In this document: positions 15,614 through 23,485 of the stretch, piece by piece
Numbering within the stretch: the first letter of the stretch is position 1
How the letters are laid out: each line of letters begins with the position of its first letter
Source of the DNA: Falsiroseomonas sp051860665
GTDB lineage: Bacteria > Pseudomonadota > Alphaproteobacteria > Acetobacterales > Acetobacteraceae
Length of the DNA stretch: 64,000 nucleotides
Direction of reading: 5' to 3'
Assembly: GCF_051860665.1 (NCBI RefSeq)
Contig: NZ_JBHYDM010000001.1
Coordinates: forward strand, 1 to 64,000
The notes under the pieces: model-generated
The model's database searches: none
Seen by the model: only the letters and a program-made list of their open reading frames with translations
Told to the model about the DNA's origin: nothing
Program-made: the position numbers and the translations under genes

Positions 15614-15903
15614 TCGATGACCTCCCCGCGCATCAGGAACTTCGACAGCGCGGCGGTGGCGGCGAAGCCGAGCAGGGAGATCAGCAGCGCCGCCTCGAAG
15701 TAGTGGGTGGTGCCGGTACGGATGCCGAAGACCAGCAGCAGCATGGCGGCATTCACATACATGGTGTCCAGCGCCAGCACCCGGTCCTGCGCCCGCGGCC
15801 CGCGCAGCGCGCGGGTGCAGGCGCAGCCCATGGCGGCCACCAGCAGGATCTGCGCCAGCAGCAGCGACCAGGAGAGAAGCGCCCAGGCCAGGGTCGGGCT
15901 CAT
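15610..15903 (-). CDS. mrpF: Mrp antiporter subunit F
   Basis: A 97-residue protein of the MnhF/PhaF family with three transmembrane segments: LAWALLSWSLLLAQILLVAAMGCAC, VLALDTMYVNAAMLLLVFGIRTG and YFEAALLISLLGFAATAALSKFLMRG. RGPRAQDRVLALDTM is the family signature. The start at 15903 overlaps the mrpE stop in an ATGA junction, and the stop overlaps mrpG. Confidence 0.92.
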   Translation of the reverse strand: MSPTLAWALLSWSLLLAQILLVAAMGCACTRALRGPRAQDRVLALDTMYVNAAMLLLVFGIRTGTTHYFEAALLISLLGFAATAALSKFLMRGEVIE

Positions 15904-16391
15904 TCGAAGATCTCCATCAGCCGGCGCTCCCACCTGTCCTTGATGATGCGCACCCAGCCTTCCTCGTCGATCAGGTCGAGCACATGCAGCAGCATCGTGT
16001 TCTCCACGCTGTCGTATTCCACCCAGACGGTGCCGGGCGCCGCGGTCAGGATGCAGGCGAGCGCGGCCAGGCCATAGGGGCTGCGCATATCGAGCGGGAT
16101 GCGCACGAAGCCGGACCGCCGCGCCTGCGTCGCGCCCTGGCCGAGGATGATCCGCGCCACCGAATTGTTGGAGCGCACCACCTCCACCATCACCATCCAG
16201 ACCAGCTCGGGGATGCCGGCCAGGCGGCGCAGCCGGCTGCGCGGCGGGGTCAGCGCCGCCAGCATCCAGCCGCCGGCCAGGCCGAAGCCGGCCGCCAGCA
16301 GCAGGCTGCCCGGCTTCACGCTGCCGACCAGCAGCAGCCACAGCGCGGCCACGGCCAGGGCGAAGATCGGGAAGGGCAGCAGGCGCCTCAT
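15900..16391 (-). CDS. mrpE: Mrp antiporter subunit E
   Basis: A 163-residue MnhE/PhaE protein. Two N-terminal hydrophobic helices (FPIFALAVAALWLLLVG, LLLAAGFGLAGGWMLAAL) are followed by WMVMVEVVRSNNSVARIILG and a cytoplasmic ferredoxin-like domain with the pattern TAAPGTVWVEYDSVENTMLLHVLD. It is needed for assembly or activity of the Mrp complex. It overlaps mrpD (ATGA, 16388-16391) and mrpF. Confidence 0.92.
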   Translation of the reverse strand: MRRLLPFPIFALAVAALWLLLVGSVKPGSLLLAAGFGLAGGWMLAALTPPRSRLRRLAGIPELVWMVMVEVVRSNNSVARIILGQGATQARRSGFVRIPLDMRSPYGLAALACILTAAPGTVWVEYDSVENTMLLHVLDLIDEEGWVRIIKDRWERRLMEIFE

Positions 16392-17995
16392 CGCGGCGGC
16401 TCCGCCGGCGGCGCCTGCATGGTCAGAACGCCGCCCAGATAGCCGCCGGGCGCATGCAGGGCCTGGGCGGTGTCCTGCATGTAGCGCATCACCGGGCCGG
16501 CCCCGGCGGTGAGCGCGGCGCAGAGCAGCAGCAGCAGGCCGACCGGGGCGATCTCCACCAGGCGGATGCGCGGGATGCGCTGTGCCGGGGAGGCCCAGAA
16601 GACATCGATGCCGGCCCGCACCATGGCGACCACCGCCGCCAGGCCCGAGAGCACGAGGGCGGCCAGCAGCACCCAGGCCATCGGCGGCACCGGGGCGGTG
16701 CCGCTGCCCAGCAGGGGCGAGAGGATGGCGAATTTCGCCAGGAAGCCGGAGAGCGGCGGCAGGCCCGCCAGCAGCAGCGTGCAGGTCAGGAAGGCGAGGC
16801 CCAGGATGGCGACGGAGCCGGGAATGACGACGCCGACCGCATCCTCATCCTCCTCCTCCTCCTCCTCGCCGCTGCCGAAGGCCTCGCGGGTCACGGCCAG
16901 CACATCGGCGCCCACCTCGCGGCCCCGCTCCACCAGTTCGATCAGCAGGAAGAAGGCGCCGATCGCGAGGACGGAACTCGCCAGGTAGAACAGCGCGCCG
17001 GCGGTGGCCGCCACCTGCCCCGTGCCGATCGCGGCCAGCAAGGTGCCGGAGGAGACCATGACGCTGGCGCCCGCCAGCCGCGACAGGTTCTGCGTCGCCA
17101 GCACGGCGATGGAGCCGAAGGCGATGGTGAGCAGGCCGCCCAGCGTGATCCAGCCGCCGCCGAAGCCGGCCGACTCCCCGGCATCCATGCCGAACAGCAG
17201 CAGCCAGACGCGCAGCACGGCATAGATGCCGACCTTGCTGAGGATGGACAGCACCGCCGCCGCCGGCGTGCTGGCCGCGGCATAGGTGGGGGACAGCCAG
17301 AAGCCCAGCGGCCACATCGCCGCCTTGGTCAGGAAGGCGATGCCCAGCACCGCCGCGCCGGCCTCCAGCAGCGCACGATCCTCCGGCGCCACGTCACGCA
17401 TCCGCATGGCGAGGTCGGCCATGTTGAGCGTGCCGCCGATGCCGTAGATGACGCTGACGCCGACCAGGAACAGCAGGGAGGCGACCAGGTTGATGATGAT
17501 GTAGTGCAGCCCCGCCCGCACCCGCGCGGTGCCCGATCCGTGCAGGGCCAGGCCGTAGGAGGCGGCGAGCATCACCTCGAAGAAGACGAACAGGTTGAAC
17601 AGGTCGCCGGTCAGGAAGGCGCCGTTCAGCCCCATCAGCTGGAACTGGAACAGCGGGTGGAAATTCGGCCCGGCGCGATGCCAGCGGGCCAGCGAGAAGG
17701 TGAAGGCGGCCAGGCCCAGGATCGCGACCAGCAGCAGCATCAGCGCCGAGAGCCGGTCCAGCACCAGCACGATGCCGAACAACGCGGGCCAGTCGCCCAG
17801 GCGATAGACCCGCACCACCGGCGCATCGGCGATGCCCAGCAGCAGCACGGCCAGCACCACCAGGCCGAGGCAGGAGGCGAGGCCCATGGCAACCGTGGCG
17901 TGGCGGAAACGGTCGCCGGCCAGGATCATGGCGATGCCGACCAGCATCGGCAGCACGATCGGCGCGATGGTCAGGTGGTCCATCCAGCCGGTCAC
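16388..17995 (-). CDS. mrpD: Mrp antiporter subunit D
   Basis: A 535-residue proton-pumping-type membrane subunit related to complex I NuoM/NuoN, with about 14 hydrophobic segments. The start is taken as GTG at 17995 (VTGWMDHLTIAPIVLP), which overlaps the mrpC stop by 4 bases; the ATG at 17983 is the alternative. Conserved features include GDLFNLFVFFEVMLAASYGLAL (the functional glutamate), FLTKAAMWPLGFWLSPTYAAASTPAAA and SKVGIYAVLRV. An unusual stretch, GSGEEEEEEDEDA, is inserted in a loop and encoded by a TCC microsatellite. This is not a general feature of MrpD. Confidence 0.93.
   Translation of the reverse strand: MTGWMDHLTIAPIVLPMLVGIAMILAGDRFRHATVAMGLASCLGLVVLAVLLLGIADAPVVRVYRLGDWPALFGIVLVLDRLSALMLLLVAILGLAAFTFSLARWHRAGPNFHPLFQFQLMGLNGAFLTGDLFNLFVFFEVMLAASYGLALHGSGTARVRAGLHYIIINLVASLLFLVGVSVIYGIGGTLNMADLAMRMRDVAPEDRALLEAGAAVLGIAFLTKAAMWPLGFWLSPTYAAASTPAAAVLSILSKVGIYAVLRVWLLLFGMDAGESAGFGGGWITLGGLLTIAFGSIAVLATQNLSRLAGASVMVSSGTLLAAIGTGQVAATAGALFYLASSVLAIGAFFLLIELVERGREVGADVLAVTREAFGSGEEEEEEDEDAVGVVIPGSVAILGLAFLTCTLLLAGLPPLSGFLAKFAILSPLLGSGTAPVPPMAWVLLAALVLSGLAAVVAMVRAGIDVFWASPAQRIPRIRLVEIAPVGLLLLLCAALTAGAGPVMRYMQDTAQALHAPGGYLGGVLTMQAPPAEPPR
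16848..16867. repeat. TCC trinucleotide microsatellite inside mrpD
   Basis: Six consecutive TCC units (plus TC) on the plus strand encode a run of glutamates in MrpD on the minus strand. Unit gain or loss would change the number of glutamates without shifting frame. Confidence 0.85.
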
Positions 17996-18336
17996 CGCTC
18001 CCGCTCCCGCCCATCCACGTGGTCGGTGCCGGTCAGGCCGCGCGCGGCCAGCAGCACCACCAGCAGCAGCGCCGTGGTGGCGAAGCTGATGACGATGGCG
18101 GTCAGCACCAGCGCCTGCGGCAGCGGGTCCGCATAGCGGGCCAGGGTGCCCACCTCCCCCGGCTGCAGGATCGCCGCCGCGCCGGTGCGCAGCCCGCCGG
18201 TGGAGAAGATGAAGAGGTTCACGGCATAGGAGAGCAGCGACAGGCCGATGATGACCTGGAAGGTGCGCGGCCGCAGCAGCAGCCAGATGCCGGAGCCGGC
18301 GAGCACGCCGATGCCGAGCGACAGGACGAGTTCCAT
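17992..18336 (-). CDS. mrpC: Mrp antiporter subunit C
   Basis: A 114-residue MnhC/NuoK-like subunit with three transmembrane helices (LVLSLGIGVLAGSGIWLLL, VIIGLSLLSYAVNLFIFSTGG, ALVLTAIVISFATTALLLVVLLAARG). The family motif DPLPQALVLTAIVISFATTA is complete. Its ATG overlaps the mrpA stop by one base, and its stop overlaps the mrpD GTG. Confidence 0.93.
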   Translation of the reverse strand: MELVLSLGIGVLAGSGIWLLLRPRTFQVIIGLSLLSYAVNLFIFSTGGLRTGAAAILQPGEVGTLARYADPLPQALVLTAIVISFATTALLLVVLLAARGLTGTDHVDGRERER

Positions 18337-21281
18337 CAGGCGTCTCCCCCGGCAGAGGGCACCTGCGGCACAGCACGCGGCACAGCGCGGGGAGTGGCGC
18401 GATGCGCACGGACCGACTGGTGGGCGAGTGCGATCAGCATCAGCAGCGTGGCGCCCACCACCAGCGCGAAGACGCCGATATCGAACAGCAGCGCGCTGGC
18501 AACGGGGATCCGGCCGATCACCGGCAGCTCCGCATACTCGAAATAGGACGTCAGGAAGGGCTTGCCGAAGGCCAGCGCGGCCAGGCCCGTGCCGGTGGCC
18601 AGCAGCAGCCCGGTGCCGATCCAGATCTGCGGCCGCAGCCGCAGGCGGTCCTCGGTCCAGTCGGTGCCGCCGATCATGTAGAGCAGGATGATGGCGATCG
18701 CCACGACCATGCCGGCGGAGAAGCCGCCACCCGGCAGGTCATGCCCGCGCAGCAGCAGGAAGAAGGCGGTGATGACGATCACCGGGAAGACCAGGCGGGT
18801 CAGCATGAAGGGCACCAGCAGCCAGTCGGAGCCCGGGCCGCTGGCCGCGCCATGGCGGCTGCTCCCTTGGGCCCCCGGCGCCTGGTCGCGCTGCTGTTCC
18901 GGCACCTCCCGGCTGTCCGGCGCCGGGCGGAAGCGGCGCAGCAGGGCGAAGGTGGCCAGCGCCACGGCGGCGACCACGAAGATCTCGCCCAGCGTGTCGA
19001 AGCCGCGGAAATCCACCAGGATGACATTCACCACATTGGTGCCGCCGCCCTGGGTATAGCCGCGCTCCAGGAAGTGCCGTGCCAGCAGGTCGGGCGGGGT
19101 GCGCGTCATCACGAAATAGCTCAGCGCCGCCATGCCGAGGCCGGCACCGACGGCGATCGCCAGGTCGCGCATGCGGCGGCCGCGGGTCAGCACCTCCGGC
19201 CCCCGCTCCCCGGGCATATGGTGGCGCTTGGGCAGCCAGCGCAGGCCGAGCAGCAGCAGCACGGTGGTGACGATCTCGACCGTCAGCTGGGTCAGCGCCA
19301 GGTCGGGGGCGGAGAACCAGACGAAGGTGATGCAGACGACGAGGCCGGCGCCGCCGACCAGGATCAGCGCCGCCAGCCGGTGATACTTGGCCTGCCAGGC
19401 GGCGCCCAGCGCGCAGGCCGCGCCCACCGCCCAGATCAGCACCAGCACCGGGTCGATCGGCGCCGGCACCAGATTGCCCGGGCCGATGCCGCGCAGCCAG
19501 ACCGCCGCGGCGCCGGCCAGCAGGGCGATGCCCAGGATCAGCCGGAGCTGCGGCTGCAGCCGCCGCGTGCCGGCCCAGCTTTCCAGCAGCCGGGCCAGGC
19601 GCCAGGACAGGAAGACCATGCTGCGTTCGAAGATGCGGCGGCCTTCCAGGCGGCGGATCACCGGCGGGCCATCCATGCCGACGCGCAGGCGCGATTGCAG
19701 CAGCACGTAGAGCAGCACGCCGCCGGCCAGCGCCAGCAGGCTCATCAGCAGCGGCAGGTTGAAGCCGTGCCAGACCGAAAGGCTGTATTCCGGCATGGCC
19801 GGGCCCAGCACGGATTGCGCGGCGAAATGCAGGAAGGGGCCGACGGTCGCCGCCGGCAGCACGCCCACCATGATGCAGACCAGCACCAGGATCTCGACCG
19901 GAAAGCGCATCCAGCTCGCCGGCTCATGCGGCGTCTGCGGCAGGTCCCTGGGCTCCGGGCCGAAGAAGGCGCCATGGATGAAGCGCAGCGAATAGGTGAC
20001 GCTGAAGGCACTCGCCAGCATGGCGGCGAACGGCAGGATGTTCAGCAGCGGCACCACCTGCAGCTCGGCCGAGAGCGCCTCGGCGAAGAACATCTCCTTC
20101 GAGATGAAGCCGTTCAGCAGCGGCACGCCGGCCATCGCCGCGGCGGCCACCAGCGCCAGGCGCGCGGTGAAGGGCATGGAGCGGTTCAGCCCGGACAGGC
20201 GCCGGATGTCCCGCGTGCCCGTCTCATGGTCGATGATGCCGGCGGCCATGAAGAGCGAGCATTTGAAGGCGGCGTGGTTGAGGATGTGGAAAATGGCGGC
20301 GACCAGCGCCAGCTCGCTCCGCAACCCCAGCAGCAGGGTGATGAGGCCGAGATGGCTGATGGTGGAATAGGCCAGCAGGCCCTTCAGGTCGTTCTGGAAG
20401 ATGGCGATATAGGCGCCGAGCACCAGGGTGATCAGCCCAGCGCCGCCCACCAGCCAGGTCCATTCGTCGGTCCCCGCCATCACCGGCCAGAGCCGCGCCA
20501 GCAGGAAGACGCCGGCCTTCACCAGGGTGGCGGAATGCAGATAGGCGGAGACCGGCGTCGGCGCCGCCATGGCGTGCGGCAGCCAGAAGTGGAAGGGGAA
20601 TTGCGCGCTTTTGGTCAGGGCGCCGAGCAGGATCAGCAGCAGGGCTGCGAGGTACAGCGGATGGTCCCGGATCAGGTCGCCGGAGGCCAGCACCACATCC
20701 AGGTCATAGCTGCCGACGATATGGCCCAGCACCAGCATGCCCGCGAAGAGCGCGAGCCCGCCGGCGGCGGTGATGGTCAGCGCCATGCGCGCGCCATCGC
20801 GGGCTGGCGCCGTGTGGTGCCAATAGCCGATCAGCAGGAAGGAGAAGAGGCTGGTCAGCTCCCAGAAGAAGGCGAGCTGGATGATATTGCCGGCGATCAC
20901 CACGCCCGTCATGGCGCCCATGAAGGCCAGCAGGAAGGCGAAGAAGCGCGGCACCGGGTCGTCGGCCGCCATGTAGTAGCGGGCATAGAGCACGACCAGC
21001 GCGCCGATGCCGGTGACCATGCCGGCGAAGAGCCAGGCGAAGCCATCCATCCGCAGCACCAGGTTCAGCCCCAGGCTCGGCATCCAGGCGAATTCCGCCC
21101 GCAGCACGCCGCCGGCCGCCACCGTGGGATAGGCGGCCCAGACCAGCGCCAGGTTGACCAGGGCAATGGCGCCCGCGAGGCCGGAGGCTGTGTTGCGCGC
21201 ATGGCTCGGCAGCACCCCGGCCGCGATGGCGCCGAGGAAGGGCAGGACCAGAAGGGTCAGCAGCAGCAGGGCGTCAGGCAT
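18336..21281 (-). CDS. mrpA: Mrp antiporter fused subunit A/B
   Basis: A 981-residue fusion of MrpA (NuoL-like proton channel, about residues 1-800) and MrpB (about 830-960), the arrangement of PhaAB in alphaproteobacteria. The A part shows AFFWELTSLFSFLLIGYWHH, ALTKSAQFPFHFWLPHAMAAPTPVSAYLHSATLVKAG and HILNHAAFKCSLFMAAGIIDHETGTRD, all classical for the antiporter-like core. The region after about 600 has the MrpA-specific extra helices (FSAPDLALTQLTVEIVTTVLLLLGL). The B part has RLVFPVIVITAFFLLLRGHDLPGGGFSAGM. A Pro/Arg-rich tail follows. The gene starts 9 bp after ptsN, so it belongs to the same operon. The complex exports Na+ or K+ in exchange for H+ across the inner membrane. Confidence 0.94.
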   Translation of the reverse strand: MPDALLLLTLLVLPFLGAIAAGVLPSHARNTASGLAGAIALVNLALVWAAYPTVAAGGVLRAEFAWMPSLGLNLVLRMDGFAWLFAGMVTGIGALVVLYARYYMAADDPVPRFFAFLLAFMGAMTGVVIAGNIIQLAFFWELTSLFSFLLIGYWHHTAPARDGARMALTITAAGGLALFAGMLVLGHIVGSYDLDVVLASGDLIRDHPLYLAALLLILLGALTKSAQFPFHFWLPHAMAAPTPVSAYLHSATLVKAGVFLLARLWPVMAGTDEWTWLVGGAGLITLVLGAYIAIFQNDLKGLLAYSTISHLGLITLLLGLRSELALVAAIFHILNHAAFKCSLFMAAGIIDHETGTRDIRRLSGLNRSMPFTARLALVAAAAMAGVPLLNGFISKEMFFAEALSAELQVVPLLNILPFAAMLASAFSVTYSLRFIHGAFFGPEPRDLPQTPHEPASWMRFPVEILVLVCIMVGVLPAATVGPFLHFAAQSVLGPAMPEYSLSVWHGFNLPLLMSLLALAGGVLLYVLLQSRLRVGMDGPPVIRRLEGRRIFERSMVFLSWRLARLLESWAGTRRLQPQLRLILGIALLAGAAAVWLRGIGPGNLVPAPIDPVLVLIWAVGAACALGAAWQAKYHRLAALILVGGAGLVVCITFVWFSAPDLALTQLTVEIVTTVLLLLGLRWLPKRHHMPGERGPEVLTRGRRMRDLAIAVGAGLGMAALSYFVMTRTPPDLLARHFLERGYTQGGGTNVVNVILVDFRGFDTLGEIFVVAAVALATFALLRRFRPAPDSREVPEQQRDQAPGAQGSSRHGAASGPGSDWLLVPFMLTRLVFPVIVITAFFLLLRGHDLPGGGFSAGMVVAIAIILLYMIGGTDWTEDRLRLRPQIWIGTGLLLATGTGLAALAFGKPFLTSYFEYAELPVIGRIPVASALLFDIGVFALVVGATLLMLIALAHQSVRAHRATPRAVPRAVPQVPSAGGDA

Positions 21282-21290
21282 CCGGGCGGG

Positions 21291-21770
21291 TCAATCCGCC
21301 TCGGGAGCGGAATCCACCGACCGGCCATGGCGCTGCAGCAGCGCCGCCACCTCCGCCGGCGTGGCGGCGGCGCGCAGCTGGCGCAGCGCCACCGGCTCGC
21401 GCAGCGCGCGGCAGGTCTCGGACAAGGCGGGCAGGAAGCCCTCCGGCTCGGCTTCCGGCCAGAGCACCAGGATGACCAGGTCCACCGGCTCGTCATCCTT
21501 CGCCTCGTAGTCGATCGGGCGCTTCAGGCGGATGAACAGCATCACCGGCGGGGATTCGCCGGGCAGCCGCGCATGCGGCAGGGCGACGCCGCGGCCGAGC
21601 GCGGTGGAGCCGAGATTCTCCCGGTCCTGCAGCGCATCCAGGATCTCCTGCTCCGGCCGGCCGAGGCGCCGGGCGGCCTCCGCCGCCAGGGTCTGCAGCA
21701 GGCCGCGCTTGGTGCTGGCGCCCAGGTCGAGCACGACATCCGCGGCGGAGATGCGTTCGGTGATGGCCAT
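21291..21770 (-). CDS. ptsN: PTS EIIA-Ntr-type regulatory protein
   Basis: A 159-residue EIIA-Ntr domain protein. The start at 21770 (MAITERISAADVVLDLGAST) has a GGGAGAG ribosome-binding site. The phosphorylatable histidine is H66 in GRGVALPHARLPG, matching the G-[IV]-A-x-P-H motif; ENLGSTALG just before it and PVMLFIRLKRPIDYEAKDDEPVDLVILVLWPE after it are typical. EIIA-Ntr of the PtsP-PtsO-PtsN chain regulates potassium transport and stress responses in other bacteria. Here it heads the mrp operon, 9 bp before mrpA, suggesting post-translational control of the antiporter. The usual rpoN/hpf neighbours of a canonical ptsN are absent, so this may be a second, dedicated copy. Confidence 0.88.
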   Translation of the reverse strand: MAITERISAADVVLDLGASTKRGLLQTLAAEAARRLGRPEQEILDALQDRENLGSTALGRGVALPHARLPGESPPVMLFIRLKRPIDYEAKDDEPVDLVILVLWPEAEPEGFLPALSETCRALREPVALRQLRAAATPAEVAALLQRHGRSVDSAPEAD

Positions 21771-21912
21771 CGTCTCTCCCTTTCGCGGCGCCCCTGCCCC
21801 CCTTTCCGCCAACCGGGCCCGTGCGGCAAGCCGCGCCCAGCCCGGGCGGCAGTCGCGCGGGAAGCGGGTCACCGGCACGCGGGGGAGGACACCGGGTTAG
21901 GTGAAAAATGAA

Positions 21913-21942
21913 ATTTTAGCAATGCGCGACCCCGCAAAGGGG
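21913..21942 (-). promoter_or_regulatory. AT-rich patch: possible promoter of ptsN-mrp and end of the uxu operon
   Basis: The gap 21771-22015 holds one AT-rich island (about 21904-21920) in otherwise GC-rich DNA. Reading leftwards, CCCC/GGGG arms (21930-21942, loop GCAAA) form a small hairpin followed by TAAAAT (complement of 21913-21918), a good -10-like hexamer for ptsN. No convincing -35 was found. Both readings, weak terminator of the upstream operon and promoter of ptsN, are tentative. Confidence 0.28.
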
Positions 21943-22015
21943 CCCGCTGCTGAAGCGTGCGTGATCGCTTCGGGTTCCAGAACCCTGGGGCGCGGCCTTC
22001 TCAGCCTGAGGATTC

Positions 22016-23485
22016 TCAGCCCAGGGCTTCGCGCAGCGCGGCGCGGCTGCCGCGCGCCACCAGCCCGGCCAGGGCGGCCTGCACCGCCGGGCGGAAGACC
22101 GGGTGGCGGGGCAGGTCCTCCCCGAAGATCGCCGGGATGGCCAGCAGCCGGTCCGCCAAAGCGGCGGGATCGGCCAGGCCGGGGGCGCAGGCGCGCGAGA
22201 TCTCCGCGATCATCGGGTCGCGCAGATGGATGGCGCCGCCCGCCTCATCCACCCCCACCATGTAGCGCATCCAGCCCGCCACGCCGAGGACGAGGCAGCC
22301 GACCGGCAGGCCTTCCGCCAGCGCCGCGCGGATGGTGCCGAGCAGGCGCTGCGGCAGCTTCTGGCTGCCATCCATGGCGATCTGGCTGGTCTGGTGGCGC
22401 AGCGCCCGGTTGCGGAAGCGGGCCAGGAGCTGGGCGGCATAGTCGCGCAGGTCGAGCCCGGGCGGCGGCGCCAGATTCGGCATTACCTCGGCCCAGAAGG
22501 CCTCCAGATAGGCGGCGAAAAGGGGATCGGCCGCGGCCTCGGCCACCGTCCCGTGCCCCGCCAGGTAACCGAGATAGGCCAGCGCGGAATGCGCGCCGTT
22601 CAGCATGCGCAGCTTGGCCAGTTCGAAGGCCGCGACATCGGCGGTGAATTGCGCGCCGGCCATCTCCCATTCCGGCCGGCCGCCGGGGAAGTGGTCCTCG
22701 ATGACCCATTGCCGAAAGCCTTCGCCCACCACCGGCCAGGCATCCTGCAGGCCGAGCGCGGCATCGATGCGGGCGCGATCCTCCTCCGTGGTGGCGGGCA
22801 CGATGCGGTCCACCATGGTGCAGGGGAAGGCCACCTCCCCCGCGATCCAGGCGCCGAGGTCGGGGTCCTGCAGCGCGGCCAGGCGGGCGGTGATGGCGCG
22901 CGTGGTGGCGCCATTGGCGGGCAGGTTGTCGCAGGACAGCACGGTGAAGGGCGGCGTGCCGGCGGCGCGGCGGCGGCGCAGCGCCTCCACCAGGAAGCCC
23001 GGCGCGGAACGCGGCGCGACGGGCAGCGCCAGGTCGTGGCGGATATCGGGGTGGGACTCGTCCAGCGCGCCGCTGGCCGGGTCGTGGCAATAGCCCTTTT
23101 CCGTCACGGTCAGGGAGACGATGCGGGTGGTGGGCGCGCTCATCGCCGCCAGCAGCGCCTCCGGATCCTCCGGCGCCACATGCACCCCGCGCAGCGCGCC
23201 GATGACCTGCAGCCGCTCCGTCCCATCCTCGCGTTCGGCGAAGGTATAGAGCCCGCCCTGGGGGCAGAGCGCATCGCGGGTGGCGGGGCTGCGCAGGCTG
23301 GCGGCGAGGATGCCCCAGTCCCGCGCCCCGGCGCGCAGCACCGCCTCCGTCATCACCGCCTGATGCGCGCGATGGAAGGCGCCGAGGCCGAGATGCACGA
23401 TGCCCGGGGTGACCGCCGCGCGGTCGTAGTTCGGGCGCCGCACATGCGGCCGCAGGTGCTGGAGCCTGGCGGCCGAGAGGCGCAT
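22016..23485 (-). CDS. uxuB: Mannitol dehydrogenase-family fructuronate reductase
   Basis: A 489-residue NAD-dependent long-chain polyol dehydrogenase. The N-terminal Rossmann domain has IVHLGLGAFHRAHQAVMTEAVL near residue 28; the active-site region FPCTMVDRIVPATTEEDRARI near 202 and ALAYLGYLAGHGTVAEAAADPLF near 300 fit the UxuB/MtlD family. Fructuronate reductase interconverts D-fructuronate and D-mannonate. The start is taken as ATG 23485, one base into the uxuA stop (TGATG); a GTG at 23488 is possible. Direct coupling to uxuA makes the fructuronate reductase assignment more likely than mannitol dehydrogenase. It is the last gene of the eight-gene operon. Confidence 0.86.
   Translation of the reverse strand: MRLSAARLQHLRPHVRRPNYDRAAVTPGIVHLGLGAFHRAHQAVMTEAVLRAGARDWGILAASLRSPATRDALCPQGGLYTFAEREDGTERLQVIGALRGVHVAPEDPEALLAAMSAPTTRIVSLTVTEKGYCHDPASGALDESHPDIRHDLALPVAPRSAPGFLVEALRRRRAAGTPPFTVLSCDNLPANGATTRAITARLAALQDPDLGAWIAGEVAFPCTMVDRIVPATTEEDRARIDAALGLQDAWPVVGEGFRQWVIEDHFPGGRPEWEMAGAQFTADVAAFELAKLRMLNGAHSALAYLGYLAGHGTVAEAAADPLFAAYLEAFWAEVMPNLAPPPGLDLRDYAAQLLARFRNRALRHQTSQIAMDGSQKLPQRLLGTIRAALAEGLPVGCLVLGVAGWMRYMVGVDEAGGAIHLRDPMIAEISRACAPGLADPAALADRLLAIPAIFGEDLPRHPVFRPAVQAALAGLVARGSRAALREALG

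Noticed and set aside
21901..22647. Possible plus-strand gene starting at GTG 21901
   Set aside because: The first 35 codons are plausible, but the rest is a Pro/Arg-rich antisense of uxuB. The AT-rich start is better explained as a promoter or terminator region.
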